From Alistipes sp. (GTDB taxonomy: Bacteria; Bacteroidota; Bacteroidia; Bacteroidales; Rikenellaceae), in contig JAFTVW010000047.1 in assembly GCA_017465605.1 (NCBI GenBank), forward strand, positions 1-53,703: a stretch of DNA of 53,703 nt, in the 5' to 3' direction. Position 1 is the stretch's first letter, and each line of letters starts with the position of its first letter. Shown one piece after another: positions 38,730 through 48,254 of the stretch. The notes beneath the pieces were generated by a model, which made no database searches, was not told where the DNA came from, and worked only from the letters and a program-made list of their open reading frames with translations. Position numbers and translations under genes: made by a program.

Positions 38730-40046
38730 TTAACCCAAAGTATAAGGCTTGCGATACTCGTAGTGGAGCAACTTAGTAGCCTCGGGATCATTAACGAACT
38801 TCTGTACGATAGGATTCCACTTAACTGTGCGCTTCAAATCGTAAGCTACGTTACCCAAGTTACATACTGTGCAAGAGCTGTGACCAACCTCAACAGGAAC
38901 AACTGGATCGTGACGTGAACGGATACAATCAATGAAGTTCTTGTAGTGAGCAATGTTAGTCTCATATACTGCGTTCTCCATTACGCTCTTGCCTGGCAAC
39001 AAATCGGGTGAAGATGCCAAGTACTCACCACGGCATACCTGAATCCAACCATTCTCACCGTAGATTTTGATACCCTTCTTCTCACCATCAAACTTCTGCT
39101 GAGTCATCTCGATACCATTATCGTAGCGGTATGTCAAGCAGTCGTATGGGCTTGACTCAGGAGCCATAATCTCTACTGGACCTGAACCGTCCTTGCCGAT
39201 TGCCCACTGACCGATGTCGAACATATGAGCACCCCAGTCTGTGGTGAAACCACCACCCAAACCGTGATACCAACGCCAAGCACCCCAGCACTCGTCGCGA
39301 CCATTCTTATCTAAAAGTGGGTTCAACTCGTGGTTGTAGTGCCAAGTGTCAGCCAAAGGACCGAGCCACTTATCCCAATCCAAACCAGCGGGAACCTCCT
39401 GCTTAGGAAGAGTGTAAGGAGCTGGGCCGGCACCTACGTGAGACTTCATCAACGATACCTTACCGAGCAAGCCCTCGCGAACTACACTTGCTGCGTGCTT
39501 GAACTCAGAGAGTGAACGCTGCATACTACCCACCTGCAATACGCGGTTGTTCTCGCGAACAGCCTTTACGAGCTGCTGACCCTCATAGATTGTAAATGTA
39601 AGGGGCTTCTCCAAATATACGTCCTTGCCAGCCTTACAAGCGTCGATAGCCATAATTGCGTGCCAGTGGTCGGGAGTTGCGATTACAACTGCGTCGATGT
39701 CGGGACGAGCCAAAATCTCCTGATAGTCGATATAGATGTCGAGCTTATTCTTGATGCCCTTGTCTGCATAATATTTGTTTACACGCTGCTCGAAACGGTT
39801 ACGCTTGATGTCATAAACATCAGCACCAGCCACAACGCGTACTTCATCGAGAGTGATAAAGCCATTCATAAGGTTGATAGCCTGCTGACCCAAACCGATG
39901 AAACCGATGTTGATCTTGTCGTTAGCGTCACCCTTCTTAGCCTTCTTGGGTGCGTTAGCTGCTGATAGATAGCGAGGTACAATCAAGGTAGATGCTGCTC
40001 CAAGTGCAGAGTAGCGAATGAAATCTAAACGTGATAATTTGCTCAT
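38730..40046 (-). CDS. Gfo/Idh/MocA-family oxidoreductase
   Basis: The 438-residue protein has a Rossmann domain (INIGFIGLGQQAINLM near residue 46), the family motif VYLEKPLTFT (EKP near residue 146) and the second-domain segment GGGFTTDWGAHMFDIGQWA. Such secreted Bacteroidetes enzymes commonly act on sugars. The N-terminus SRLDFIRYSALGAASTLIV resembles a Tat signal, but the second arginine of the twin pair is missing, so the export route is uncertain. It is probably monocistronic. The substrate is unknown. Confidence 0.92.
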   Translation of the reverse strand: MSKLSRLDFIRYSALGAASTLIVPRYLSAANAPKKAKKGDANDKINIGFIGLGQQAINLMNGFITLDEVRVVAGADVYDIKRNRFEQRVNKYYADKGIKNKLDIYIDYQEILARPDIDAVVIATPDHWHAIMAIDACKAGKDVYLEKPLTFTIYEGQQLVKAVRENNRVLQVGSMQRSLSEFKHAASVVREGLLGKVSLMKSHVGAGPAPYTLPKQEVPAGLDWDKWLGPLADTWHYNHELNPLLDKNGRDECWGAWRWYHGLGGGFTTDWGAHMFDIGQWAIGKDGSGPVEIMAPESSPYDCLTYRYDNGIEMTQQKFDGEKKGIKIYGENGWIQVCRGEYLASSPDLLPGKSVMENAVYETNIAHYKNFIDCIRSRHDPVVPVEVGHSSCTVCNLGNVAYDLKRTVKWNPIVQKFVNDPEATKLLHYEYRKPYTLG

Positions 40047-40170
40047 AACGTTGTTGTTTTATAAGTTAGTAATTGTATAGCTTTTGATTTATTTTCCAAA
40101 TTAGTGTAAAATTACTAAAAAAAAGCCACGCCGCAAATCTTTTGATGAATTTTTTGTATTTTTTTTGCTT

Positions 40171-40203
40171 ATAAAAATAGCAGCCCAATTTTATTAGGCT
40201 GCC
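40171..40203 (-). terminator. Terminator after the OstA-like gene
   Basis: On the minus strand GCAGCC and GGCTGC form a 6-bp stem (40202-40197 with 40185-40180) followed by TATTTTTAT. It lies about 90 nt beyond the stop of the OstA-like gene. Confidence 0.6.
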
Positions 40204-40291
40204 ATCGTGTATCGTAAATACTCTTTATGTGCGTAGGATTTTTGCAGTCTGCGACATCGATTAGCCGCCATAATTGCATTTGACGTTTGGA

Positions 40292-42943
40292 CTACAATTC
40301 GCGACTATTTCTCCACTCTATAATCTCGGGTGAGAGTTCGTCTTCCCTATCGTACCATATGCCATCGCGTATGAGTTGCTCCTTGTGGCGGTCCATCTTC
40401 TCGATAATCGAGAATCGTGGACGCTCTCTGAGGCGACGCTCCTCACGCATTGTGGGGCGAATCGTGCGGTCGAAAATATTCTCCCTTGTGGGTCGTTTCT
40501 CGGGTACCCATTTGAATCCCGGAAGATGTTTCTCCTGACTTTCGGGTACTTGTTTGATGGGGTAGAACTTGAAAGGTATGTCGTTGCGATATGTGACACC
40601 CACGAGTTGCTTATCCTCGATATAGAACGATGCCGTAGCACTCTCCAAATAGACCATCTCGGTTACCACCTTCGACTTCTCGCTCTCGGTGTTGAAGAAG
40701 ATGGTTTGCACGTTGCCTGTCACGTCGTTTTGGTATATCTCGTTGTTACGGAACAGCGCAATCATACTCTTTCCTGTGATTTGGTTATAGTATGTGGTGT
40801 CGATTTCGGATATCATAATCGGCTCTTCGAGGAACTCGGCGCGCTCGATTTGCTGGTTGCGAGTGAATACATCAACCTGCTTTGATGCAATCTGATTGGC
40901 ATTATTCCACATAACGGGTTCGATGTAGAGGTGGATAATAGAGTCGGTGGAGTTACTTACCATCGAATCGCATATCATCTGTGCATCGGAACGATACATT
41001 CTTACGTTGCGGTAGGCCTTGACTAAGCGGTAGATGCTATCAAGCTGCAACGAGTCGCTTGCGCTTCCCGATAATTCCCCTTCACTCTCCTGACGCATAT
41101 TATCCTTAACCTGCTGGGCAATTTCGCTACGCTGCTTGGCAATGCTATCCTCGTTGAGTATTGCTGCGAGTTTTGTGGTATCTTGACGCAGACGATTTGC
41201 CTCCAAAGTGGATAGGCTATCCAATTTGTCAAGTTCCGATACGTCACGTCCTTTGGCGGCCAACTTAGCTCGTTTCTCTGCGCGACGCACTGAATCGCGG
41301 GCTGCTCGCTCCAATTCACGGATACTCATCTGTTTGAGCATAGCCGTAATCTTGGCTTGGCGAATGGCAGCGATAGAGTCGAGTTTGATTTTTCTCAAAG
41401 AGTCGATTACTTTTTGTTTGGCAGCCTTCTCTTGGCGGGCAGCCTCCTTCTCTTTGCGAGCTGCCTCTTTGGCCTTCGCTTTTAGTTGCTTCGGGGTGTA
41501 TTTTACGGTATCAACCAATACGCTATCCTGTGCAATGCTATCTTGTGCAATGCTATCTTGTGGAGCGTGTCTCTCAACCGTCTCTGTTGCCTGATTGGGT
41601 GTGACGTTGGTTTGTGTTGGAGTGTTCTCCTTCGCGCTTGCAGTATTGAGTTTTGCATCTGCAATATTCTCTATTGCAGGATTTATGGCTTGCTCGGCAG
41701 CCTTTTCGGTTGGTAGTTCAACAGCCTTCTTTGCAGTTCTTTCGGTCACTCTATCTGCAATCTTGCTCGCATCAGATTTTGACACTTCATTTGCGGCCTT
41801 GTTGAGAGTGGTCGGTGTAGTTGGGGTGAATTGTTCTGTTTTAGGTGAGTCTTGCGGCTCGGCCTCCGATTTTTCGCTCTCGCTTGGTGCCTCTTTCTCT
41901 GCGTAACGGTCGATTGTGAATAGAAGCATTGAGTCGGCACGCATAAACACCGAATCGCTCTGCGAGAGGTCGTAGCTGATGGTTGCAGGGTTGCGAGTGA
42001 GTATGGCATTCCCAGGCTCTGACCAATATTCCGCATAGTCACCAAATGCCATCACCTTATTTTTGAAGTCGTCCATCTGGATATTTCCGTGAGCTATGAT
42101 GTGGCCATTTGTACGATAATATGCGATACTATCGCCCCACATCTCTTGCTCCTCGGAGAGGATATATCCGTTGCGAGTGACCATATATAGATTCTGCGAT
42201 TGGTCGTAATGACCTTCGTCGGCCGATAGGTAGTCGCCATCGGCATTCCAAATCTCGCTATTGGTGAAGAATCGGGCGAACTTGGTCTCGGTATTGTAGA
42301 TTGCCGAGTCGCTCTTCATATCGTAATCGGCACCGTGCATCTCGACATCTTCCACGCAGATAATATCGTGACTATCTGCGTAGTAGTAGCCACGCTGCGA
42401 CTCCATAATATCGTTGTCTTGAACAAGTACTCCGCCATTCGAGTAGCGACCAATCTTGTCGGCAGTATTGAACGAGAAGTTGTAGGTATAGAGTAGTGCA
42501 TCACCATCTACAACCTTTACGATGGGAGCATAAATCTCGGCTACGTTGCTCACGCCGTCGTAGAGGGCAGAGTCACCATAGATATAGATTGAATCTTGGT
42601 TGATTATAACTCGGCCAAAGAATCCGATGCTTGCATCGCCATAGCGTACCGCGCTATCGCACGAGATAACTGCTCCGTTGTGGTGAGCCGCAAAATTTCC
42701 GAGGAAATAGACAATGCTATCCTCCTCAGTGTTGTAGGGGCGTACCTCATCGGCCATAATATCGACCTTGCGGCGCACAGGCTCTGCGGGGCGCAGGGTG
42801 TCGTGTGTGGCGGCTTGACGAGCCTCTCTGAGCTGTTCGACAGCGTTGTCGGGGGTATCAATACGACGAATGTCGGTCTCCTGAGCTATGAGGATACCGA
42901 CAAATGCCGAAAGGATAATTATTGTAGATACTAAACGACGCAC
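40292..42943 (-). CDS. OstA/LptA-like outer-membrane assembly protein with a large charged insert
   Basis: The 883-residue protein starts at GTG 42943 (an in-frame stop lies 15 nt upstream) with signal MRRLVSTIIILSAFVGILIA. Residues 60-345 are repeated beta segments of the OstA/LptA type (ADEVRPYNTEEDSIVYFLGNF, GDSALYDGVSNVAEIYAP). The fold resumes from about 635 to 790 (VRMYRSDAQMICDSMV, MIALFRNNEIYQNDVTGN). Between them, residues 347-630 form a low-complexity, Ala/Lys/Glu-rich, partly coiled-coil insert with QDSIA repeats. Relatives take part in LPS transport. It is 21 nt downstream of surA. Confidence 0.87.
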   Translation of the reverse strand: MRRLVSTIIILSAFVGILIAQETDIRRIDTPDNAVEQLREARQAATHDTLRPAEPVRRKVDIMADEVRPYNTEEDSIVYFLGNFAAHHNGAVISCDSAVRYGDASIGFFGRVIINQDSIYIYGDSALYDGVSNVAEIYAPIVKVVDGDALLYTYNFSFNTADKIGRYSNGGVLVQDNDIMESQRGYYYADSHDIICVEDVEMHGADYDMKSDSAIYNTETKFARFFTNSEIWNADGDYLSADEGHYDQSQNLYMVTRNGYILSEEQEMWGDSIAYYRTNGHIIAHGNIQMDDFKNKVMAFGDYAEYWSEPGNAILTRNPATISYDLSQSDSVFMRADSMLLFTIDRYAEKEAPSESEKSEAEPQDSPKTEQFTPTTPTTLNKAANEVSKSDASKIADRVTERTAKKAVELPTEKAAEQAINPAIENIADAKLNTASAKENTPTQTNVTPNQATETVERHAPQDSIAQDSIAQDSVLVDTVKYTPKQLKAKAKEAARKEKEAARQEKAAKQKVIDSLRKIKLDSIAAIRQAKITAMLKQMSIRELERAARDSVRRAEKRAKLAAKGRDVSELDKLDSLSTLEANRLRQDTTKLAAILNEDSIAKQRSEIAQQVKDNMRQESEGELSGSASDSLQLDSIYRLVKAYRNVRMYRSDAQMICDSMVSNSTDSIIHLYIEPVMWNNANQIASKQVDVFTRNQQIERAEFLEEPIMISEIDTTYYNQITGKSMIALFRNNEIYQNDVTGNVQTIFFNTESEKSKVVTEMVYLESATASFYIEDKQLVGVTYRNDIPFKFYPIKQVPESQEKHLPGFKWVPEKRPTRENIFDRTIRPTMREERRLRERPRFSIIEKMDRHKEQLIRDGIWYDREDELSPEIIEWRNSREL
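41522..41560. repeat. 15-bp tandem repeat inside the OstA-like gene
   Basis: GCTATCCTGTGCAAT (41522-41536) and GCTATCTTGTGCAAT (41537-41551) are followed by a partial third copy. In frame it encodes repeated QDSIA, so copy-number changes would keep the reading frame. Confidence 0.8.
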
Positions 42944-42964
42944 GCAATCAAACGGTTACTGCTA

Positions 42965-44383
42965 TTACTTAATCCAATTCTTAAACTCGAATTCGCCATT
43001 GCGGAATTCGGGGTCAACATACACATAGTGCTGGTCGATTTTCTCCTCCAACCATTTGTTGAATACCTTTAACTTTTTATCGTTGAGTGCCTTCTCTTCG
43101 ATTGTGAGGTAGTCATCGGTAAGTGTTGCAGAGTGGGTGGGGATAACCTCCAACAACTTCACTATGCGGGCCAACTCGTTTCCGTTGAGATCCTCGCTTG
43201 AAAAAGCGTTTGAAATCTCTCCAACTTTGAGTTTTGAGAGTGCGTAGTAGTCGGCCAAGCTCTTACCTCCCTGACCTCCGAAGTCATCTTTCTTAAACTT
43301 TGTGGCCGAGAACTTTACATTCGAGAGCTGGGGATATTTGGTCAAAACATCGTGGTTGGTCACAAGACCTCCATTCTTCTGGCTATAAGTGTCGTGAGAG
43401 TGCAGGGCGGCAGCGTCCTCGAATTTGAGGGAGTCGCTGCGAATGAGTCGGTTGATGCTGTCGAGAAACTCAATAGGCTCTACCAACTCTTCTACCGTAT
43501 AGTCGGGTTTAAGGAGAATGTGGCGGAAAGTGTAGATGTTATTCTTAGGCTCTTCCTGCAATTGAATAATATGGAAACCAAACTCAGTCTCAACAACCTC
43601 CGATACCTGTCCGGGTTTTAGCTCGGCCAACGCATCTGCAAATGGGGGTGTAAGCTCGTTTGTGGTGCTGCTCATCAAGCCGCCTCGCATAGCTGTTCCG
43701 GGGTCGTCAGAGTAGGTACGAGCCAAAAGGTCGATAGTTGACTTGCCTGAGATGATACGCTCACGCATCTCCAACAGACGCTCCTTGGTACGCAACTTTG
43801 CCTCGGCTTGCGAACTTGGGTAACGTACTATTTGAGCATAGATATACTGCTCGGGAACCAAAGGAATCTCCTCCTCTTTGAGACCTTTATAGTAAATCTC
43901 TACCTCGCCCGGGGTTATTGTAACATCGCTGATGACGTGATTCTGCATTGCACCTGCACCCTTTTGCTCTGAGATACGGGTACGCAACAATTGGCGAAGA
44001 TTAAAAATCTTCATATGCTGTTGCTCTTCCAACTTGCTCACCGAGCCAGCTTCGGCAATCATTGCGTCGATTTGCTCTGATACCATATCGTCCACAGTAC
44101 CAAACTCGATAGAGTCGATTTGCGACTGGTTGAAGAGTAACTTCTGTTTCATCAGAGCCTCCAAACTCTCGTTCATTGGGTCGCGGTCGGAGGTGTAACC
44201 TTGCGAGCGACGCTCATTTACGATTTGCTGGGCAAACATCGTAACATCGGAGTAGAGTATGGCTGAACTTCCCACGATTGCTACGACACGATCGAGCATA
44301 ACCTGACGTTTTTGCGCAGCTAAGAAGCTTGCTGAAAATATTATGCATACGATGAGTATTGCACTTAAAAATCTTTTGTTCAT
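42965..44383 (-). CDS. surA: Periplasmic peptidyl-prolyl isomerase/chaperone SurA
   Basis: The 472-residue protein has a signal peptide (MNKRFLSAILIVCIIFSASFLAA) and the SurA N-terminal helical domain (VMLDRVVAIVGSSAILYSDV). Two parvulin domains follow: one about 175-280 (QIVRYPSSQAEAKLR, AELKPGQVSEVVETEFGFHIIQL) and one about 285-400 (YTFRHILLKPDYTV). SurA escorts outer-membrane proteins through the periplasm. It lies between a SurA-like lipoprotein gene and the OstA-like gene, an envelope biogenesis operon. Confidence 0.93.
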   Translation of the reverse strand: MNKRFLSAILIVCIIFSASFLAAQKRQVMLDRVVAIVGSSAILYSDVTMFAQQIVNERRSQGYTSDRDPMNESLEALMKQKLLFNQSQIDSIEFGTVDDMVSEQIDAMIAEAGSVSKLEEQQHMKIFNLRQLLRTRISEQKGAGAMQNHVISDVTITPGEVEIYYKGLKEEEIPLVPEQYIYAQIVRYPSSQAEAKLRTKERLLEMRERIISGKSTIDLLARTYSDDPGTAMRGGLMSSTTNELTPPFADALAELKPGQVSEVVETEFGFHIIQLQEEPKNNIYTFRHILLKPDYTVEELVEPIEFLDSINRLIRSDSLKFEDAAALHSHDTYSQKNGGLVTNHDVLTKYPQLSNVKFSATKFKKDDFGGQGGKSLADYYALSKLKVGEISNAFSSEDLNGNELARIVKLLEVIPTHSATLTDDYLTIEEKALNDKKLKVFNKWLEEKIDQHYVYVDPEFRNGEFEFKNWIK

Positions 44384-44448
44384 ATTGTTTGTTTCTATTC
44401 TTACTCTATTATTTTATCTATATCTTAAATATAGAATTTGTATCCCTG

Positions 44449-45339
44449 TTATTCTTGAATGTTGGCCCTCTCTTCGTGGTAGTTGCGGGCGTGACCTTCG
44501 GCAGTGGCTCGCTTGATAATCTCCTCCTCGTGAGCCTTGATGATTTCACTTCGGCGTTGAGTGAGCAAAATGCGGCGAATGTTGTCGCTCACATACTCCA
44601 ACGGGGCTACATTGCCTTTGCGACAAACCGAAGTGAAGTCGAAGTAGTAACGGGTGTCATTGGCCTCCATCTCCTGAATGTCCATTTTGTCGAGCAGTGG
44701 GTCGTACTCCTGCGAAAGTATTGTTGGCAGGTTTGCCAAAAAGTCGGAGAAACTAATCCACTCCGAGCGATAGTCGGTAAGCACAAATCCATTCTTCTCG
44801 CACACATCGGCAAAGGTCTTGGCATCGGTTGGAGATGTCGCAGCTTTACGCATCTGCTCTTTAAGACGTTTGCTCTGACGATAAGCTCCGTCGAAACGCA
44901 AGATACGGCCTTTTACGAGAGTGCGGTCGAGCGTGAAATCCGACTTGTGAGTGTTGTAGTAGTTGGCAATATCGTCGTCGCTTAGTTCGTTGTTCATCAA
45001 CTTATCGACGTAATATTGATCAACCTTGCTTGTGAGAAGGGTTTGGCGATAATCTTCAACCATCTTCTCAATATCGTTTATCGAGGTGGGGAACAATTCG
45101 TCAGCCTCCTCGATTTTAAGTTGGCGCACCAGCCATTTGTCAATATAATGTTTGGCGAAAATCACGCTGTCCTCACCTTTGAGGTTGGTGGGTATAGCCT
45201 GCTTAACTTCGGCCACTGATAGCTCGTTGCGACCTACACGCGCCAACGTGTTACTGCCGACTAAATAGTCGGGCAACTCGCGGCACGATACCATCGTGAT
45301 AAGCACAACCAAAAACGATATGTTGACAATTCGGCGCAT
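44449..45339 (-). CDS. SurA-like lipoprotein without a recognisable PPIase domain
   Basis: From ATG 45339 (an in-frame TTG lies 12 nt upstream) the protein has 296 residues, with a lipoprotein signal MRRIVNISFLVVLITMVSC. The segment LARVGRNELSVAEVKQAIP followed by a helical FAKHYIDKWLVRQLKIEEA resembles the N-terminal domain of SurA/PpiC proteins. NYYNTHKSDFTLDRTLVKGRIL marks where a parvulin domain would start, but its conserved core is not seen. It is probably a chaperone partner of the downstream SurA, 65 nt away. Confidence 0.8.
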   Translation of the reverse strand: MRRIVNISFLVVLITMVSCRELPDYLVGSNTLARVGRNELSVAEVKQAIPTNLKGEDSVIFAKHYIDKWLVRQLKIEEADELFPTSINDIEKMVEDYRQTLLTSKVDQYYVDKLMNNELSDDDIANYYNTHKSDFTLDRTLVKGRILRFDGAYRQSKRLKEQMRKAATSPTDAKTFADVCEKNGFVLTDYRSEWISFSDFLANLPTILSQEYDPLLDKMDIQEMEANDTRYYFDFTSVCRKGNVAPLEYVSDNIRRILLTQRRSEIIKAHEEEIIKRATAEGHARNYHEERANIQE

Positions 45340-45402
45340 AATAATCGACAAAGATACTTTTTTTACTTGAATTAAACGCAGAAGTTGGCAGGATTATTAC
45401 TA

Positions 45403-46377
45403 TTAGGAGAGATATTTCTCGTTTTTTACGCCTCTTACGATGAAAAACATACGCACAAAAGCCATCAGACAGATTAGTGAACAGACGATTTGAATGCTCC
45501 AATATATGTTGTCGTTGCCGATAATTTGGTGCAAGGTGAGCTCCTCAGCATCGAAGGTGTGAAGAAAACAGACCGTGAGGTTGTTCATTGCGTGTAGCAT
45601 CATAGCCAAAATCACCGAGCGATAGCGTAGGAAATAGAACCCAAGTACAAGTCCGCTAATAGTTGCCGACAACATAACTGCGGGTTGACCGTGAGCGACT
45701 CCAAAAATTATGGACGACAGAATCCACGCAGCCACCGAGCCATAGCTGTATTGTATAGCTCCTGCAATGTAACCTCGGAACACATACTCCTCGAAAATTG
45801 GGGCAATGAGTACGGCCGAAATAAGCAACCAGCCACCGCTACCCATATTGGCTTGGTTCTCGGGGAGCAGAGATGTAATTGGCTCCAACGCAATGCTTAT
45901 GCACCAAAGGAGTAGATATCCGCACAAAAGGCGAAATGGAGAGGCCCAACCCGGGACTTGTTTGGATATCTTTATCTTCCAATTACGAGCTACTCGGTAG
46001 ATGCGTAACATAGCGAAACACAGTACCATAGATATAAATAGCGAGATGGCAATGAAACGTGCTTGCAGATACTCGGCACGCTCTACTACCTCAAAGTCTG
46101 CGCTCTCGAAAAGTTCGGCTGCTGCGGGTGAAACGCCGAGCTTAATTGCGATAAATGCACCCGCGATTTGCGAGAGCAAAAACATTAGAACAAAAATCAC
46201 AATATCATACCACGCAATCTTCTTATGAAGCGGGGCAGATAGTTCGTTTCTGGTATCGGTTTGCTCGCTTACGGCATCTGTCGATAAGTTTGCCGTTTGG
46301 ATTTGTGCACTTTCTTGGTGAATGTGCATATTTTCGGCATCAGATGGTGTTATCTTCTCGTTATTAATATCTTCCAT
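45403..46377 (-). CDS. CPBP-family intramembrane metalloprotease
   Basis: The 324-residue membrane protein has about eight hydrophobic segments after a hydrophilic N-terminal tail of about 50 residues. The CPBP (Abi/CAAX protease) motifs are present: FEEYVFRG (EExxxR), FGVAHG and LHAMNNL. Family members cleave membrane substrates or act in self-immunity, but the role here is not evident. A -7 box lies 37 nt upstream. It precedes the SurA-like genes on the same strand by 63 nt. Confidence 0.92.
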   Translation of the reverse strand: MEDINNEKITPSDAENMHIHQESAQIQTANLSTDAVSEQTDTRNELSAPLHKKIAWYDIVIFVLMFLLSQIAGAFIAIKLGVSPAAAELFESADFEVVERAEYLQARFIAISLFISMVLCFAMLRIYRVARNWKIKISKQVPGWASPFRLLCGYLLLWCISIALEPITSLLPENQANMGSGGWLLISAVLIAPIFEEYVFRGYIAGAIQYSYGSVAAWILSSIIFGVAHGQPAVMLSATISGLVLGFYFLRYRSVILAMMLHAMNNLTVCFLHTFDAEELTLHQIIGNDNIYWSIQIVCSLICLMAFVRMFFIVRGVKNEKYLS

Positions 46378-46414
46378 TGTTGCTTAAAGGCTTTTTAACG
46401 TTGCTAATGTGTCA

Positions 46415-46422
46415 CAAAGTTA
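46415..46422 (-). promoter_or_regulatory. Promoter -7 element of the CPBP protease gene
   Basis: Minus strand TAACTTTG, an exact TAnnTTTG, 37 nt before the ATG. The -33 element is unclear. Confidence 0.52.
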
Positions 46423-46440
46423 ATCATTTTTTGACAACGG

Positions 46441-46472
46441 TTGCGTTATTTAATTTAATTTCATTAAATTTG
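46441..46472 (+). promoter_or_regulatory. Promoter of the parAB operon
   Basis: TTG (46441-46443), 21 nt, TAAATTTG (46465-46472). It lies 82 nt before the parA ATG and is divergent from the CPBP promoter. Confidence 0.65.
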
Positions 46473-46554
46473 CCCGATTATATGCCTTTATTGACGGGTG
46501 AAAGCCCGCGCAAGGCAAAATAAATGAGCGTTAAAATAGAGAAACCATATTAAG

Positions 46555-47331
46555 ATGTCGAAAGTAATAGCCTTAGCAAACCAAAAGGGCGGTGTGGGTA
46601 AAACTACTACTGCCATCAACCTCGCTGCATCACTTGCCTTGTTGGGTAAGAAAGTATTGTTGCTCGATGCCGACCCACAGGCAAATGCCACGTCGGGATT
46701 GGGTTTTGATATCGACCTTGAAGGCATATATGAGTGTATTATTGGCGAAAAGCGTGCCGAGGAGGTTATCTTGCGTAGTGCCGACATCAAGAAGTTGTGG
46801 CTGTTGCCTTCAAGTATCGATTTGGTTGCAGCTGATACCGAACTCCCAAAGATGGAGAATGGTCACTTTGTGGTGAAGAATATCATTGAGCAGGTGCGCG
46901 ACAATTACGACTATATTTTTGTCGATTGCTCGCCTTCGTTGGGTTATACCACAGTAAATATCCTTACGGCGGCTGATTCGGTGCTTATTCCTGTACAGTG
47001 TGAGTATTTGGCATTGGAGGGTTTGAGCAAATTGCTCAATACCATTAAATTGGTCAAGAATGGATTGAATCCTGATTTGGAGATTGAAGGATTTGTACTT
47101 ACAATGTATATGCGTAACCGACTGAACAATCAGGTGGCAAACGAAGTGCGAGAGCACTTTGGTGAGTTGGCCTTTGATACTGTGATTCAGCGAAATATTC
47201 GTCTCGGCGAGGCTCCATCTCACGGTAAGCCTGTGATGTTGTATGATGCCGCTGCTACGGGTTCGGTGAATTATCTGAATTTGGCGCGTGAGCTCTTGAA
47301 ACGCAATCGTAAAAAGGATAAAACAAAATAA
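46555..47331 (+). CDS. parA: Chromosome-partitioning ATPase ParA (Soj)
   Basis: The 258-residue ATPase has the deviant Walker A motif KGGVGKTTT (11-19), Walker A' LLLDADPQANATSG and Walker B DYIFVDCSPSLG. It is of chromosomal Soj type, without an N-terminal HTH. ParA-ATP binds DNA nonspecifically and drives ParB-parS complexes apart. parB begins 3 nt after its stop, so the pair is translationally linked. I did not find a parS-like palindrome in the visible region. Confidence 0.97.
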   Translation: MSKVIALANQKGGVGKTTTAINLAASLALLGKKVLLLDADPQANATSGLGFDIDLEGIYECIIGEKRAEEVILRSADIKKLWLLPSSIDLVAADTELPKMENGHFVVKNIIEQVRDNYDYIFVDCSPSLGYTTVNILTAADSVLIPVQCEYLALEGLSKLLNTIKLVKNGLNPDLEIEGFVLTMYMRNRLNNQVANEVREHFGELAFDTVIQRNIRLGEAPSHGKPVMLYDAAATGSVNYLNLARELLKRNRKKDKTK

Positions 47332-47334
47332 GAT

Positions 47335-48198
47335 ATGAAACAGAAAGGTTTAGGTCGTGGATTAGATGCTATCTTCGGTACGGATAAGGCGGTGGTAAAG
47401 ACTGCGCCTATGAATCGTATGGCTGAGATTGCAACCGAGCAGATTATTCCCAATCCCACACAGCCCCGTACGCAGTTTGACGATGAGGCGTTAGACGAAT
47501 TGGCAGCTTCGATTCGACAGTTGGGTGTAATTCAGCCTATTACGGTTAAGAAAGCGGCCGATGATAAGTATATAATCATCAGTGGTGAGCGTCGCTGGCG
47601 TGCTTCACAGAAGGTGGGACTTGCTACCTTGCCTGCATACGTCCGCGAGGTTGACGATGAGAATCTGCACGCTATGGCTCTTGTGGAGAATATCCAGCGT
47701 CAGGATTTGAATGCTATTGAGATTGCGTTGGGTATGCAACGACTCATCGAGGAGTGTGGCCTTACGCAGGAGGCTATGGCCGATAAGGTGGGTAAGAAAC
47801 GCTCAACCGTCTCAAACTATATGCGTCTGTTGAATCTGCCCGATGAGGTGCAGCTAGCACTCAAAGAGGGACTTATTACTATGGGTCACGCGAAGGTGAT
47901 TGCAGGTATGGAGAGCGAGCGACAACTTTGGGCCTTGAAGCGTTGCTTGAAGCGAGCTTTGTCGGTACGTCAAATGGAGGAGTTGGCGCGTAAACTTTCG
48001 GAGCAGGGCGATGTCGAGAAGAACTCTTCGGAGGAGGAGTATCCAGAATCGTACTCTCGCTTGGTAGAGCAGTTGGAGCCATATTTCTCTCAGAATATAA
48101 GTATCAAGCGCAGCAAGAATGGCGGAGGAAAAATTGTGATTGATTTCTCGGGTGATGAGGAGATTGATTCGTTCATCGAGCGTTTGCGTAATAGATAG
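47335..48198 (+). CDS. parB: Chromosome-partitioning protein ParB (Spo0J)
   Basis: The 287-residue protein starts MKQKGLGRGLDAIFG, the ParA-stimulating N-terminus. The ParB/Srx CTP-binding domain contains NPTQPRTQFD and the GERRWRAS motif, then ALVENIQRQDLNAIE. The parS-binding helix-turn-helix segment is LTQEAMADKVGKKRSTVSNYMRLL. The C-terminal dimerisation domain ends DEEIDSFIERLRN. It follows parA by 3 nt. Confidence 0.97.
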   Translation: MKQKGLGRGLDAIFGTDKAVVKTAPMNRMAEIATEQIIPNPTQPRTQFDDEALDELAASIRQLGVIQPITVKKAADDKYIIISGERRWRASQKVGLATLPAYVREVDDENLHAMALVENIQRQDLNAIEIALGMQRLIEECGLTQEAMADKVGKKRSTVSNYMRLLNLPDEVQLALKEGLITMGHAKVIAGMESERQLWALKRCLKRALSVRQMEELARKLSEQGDVEKNSSEEEYPESYSRLVEQLEPYFSQNISIKRSKNGGGKIVIDFSGDEEIDSFIERLRNR

Positions 48199-48254
48199 AG
48201 TTATTAGCTAAAATTTCGGGTGCTATAATTTGCTATATAATTAAGGTGAAGATA

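Noticed and set aside
46378-48254. parS sites near parAB
   Set aside because: I found no 16-bp palindrome of the TGTTTCACGTGAAACA type in the visible parAB region by reading.
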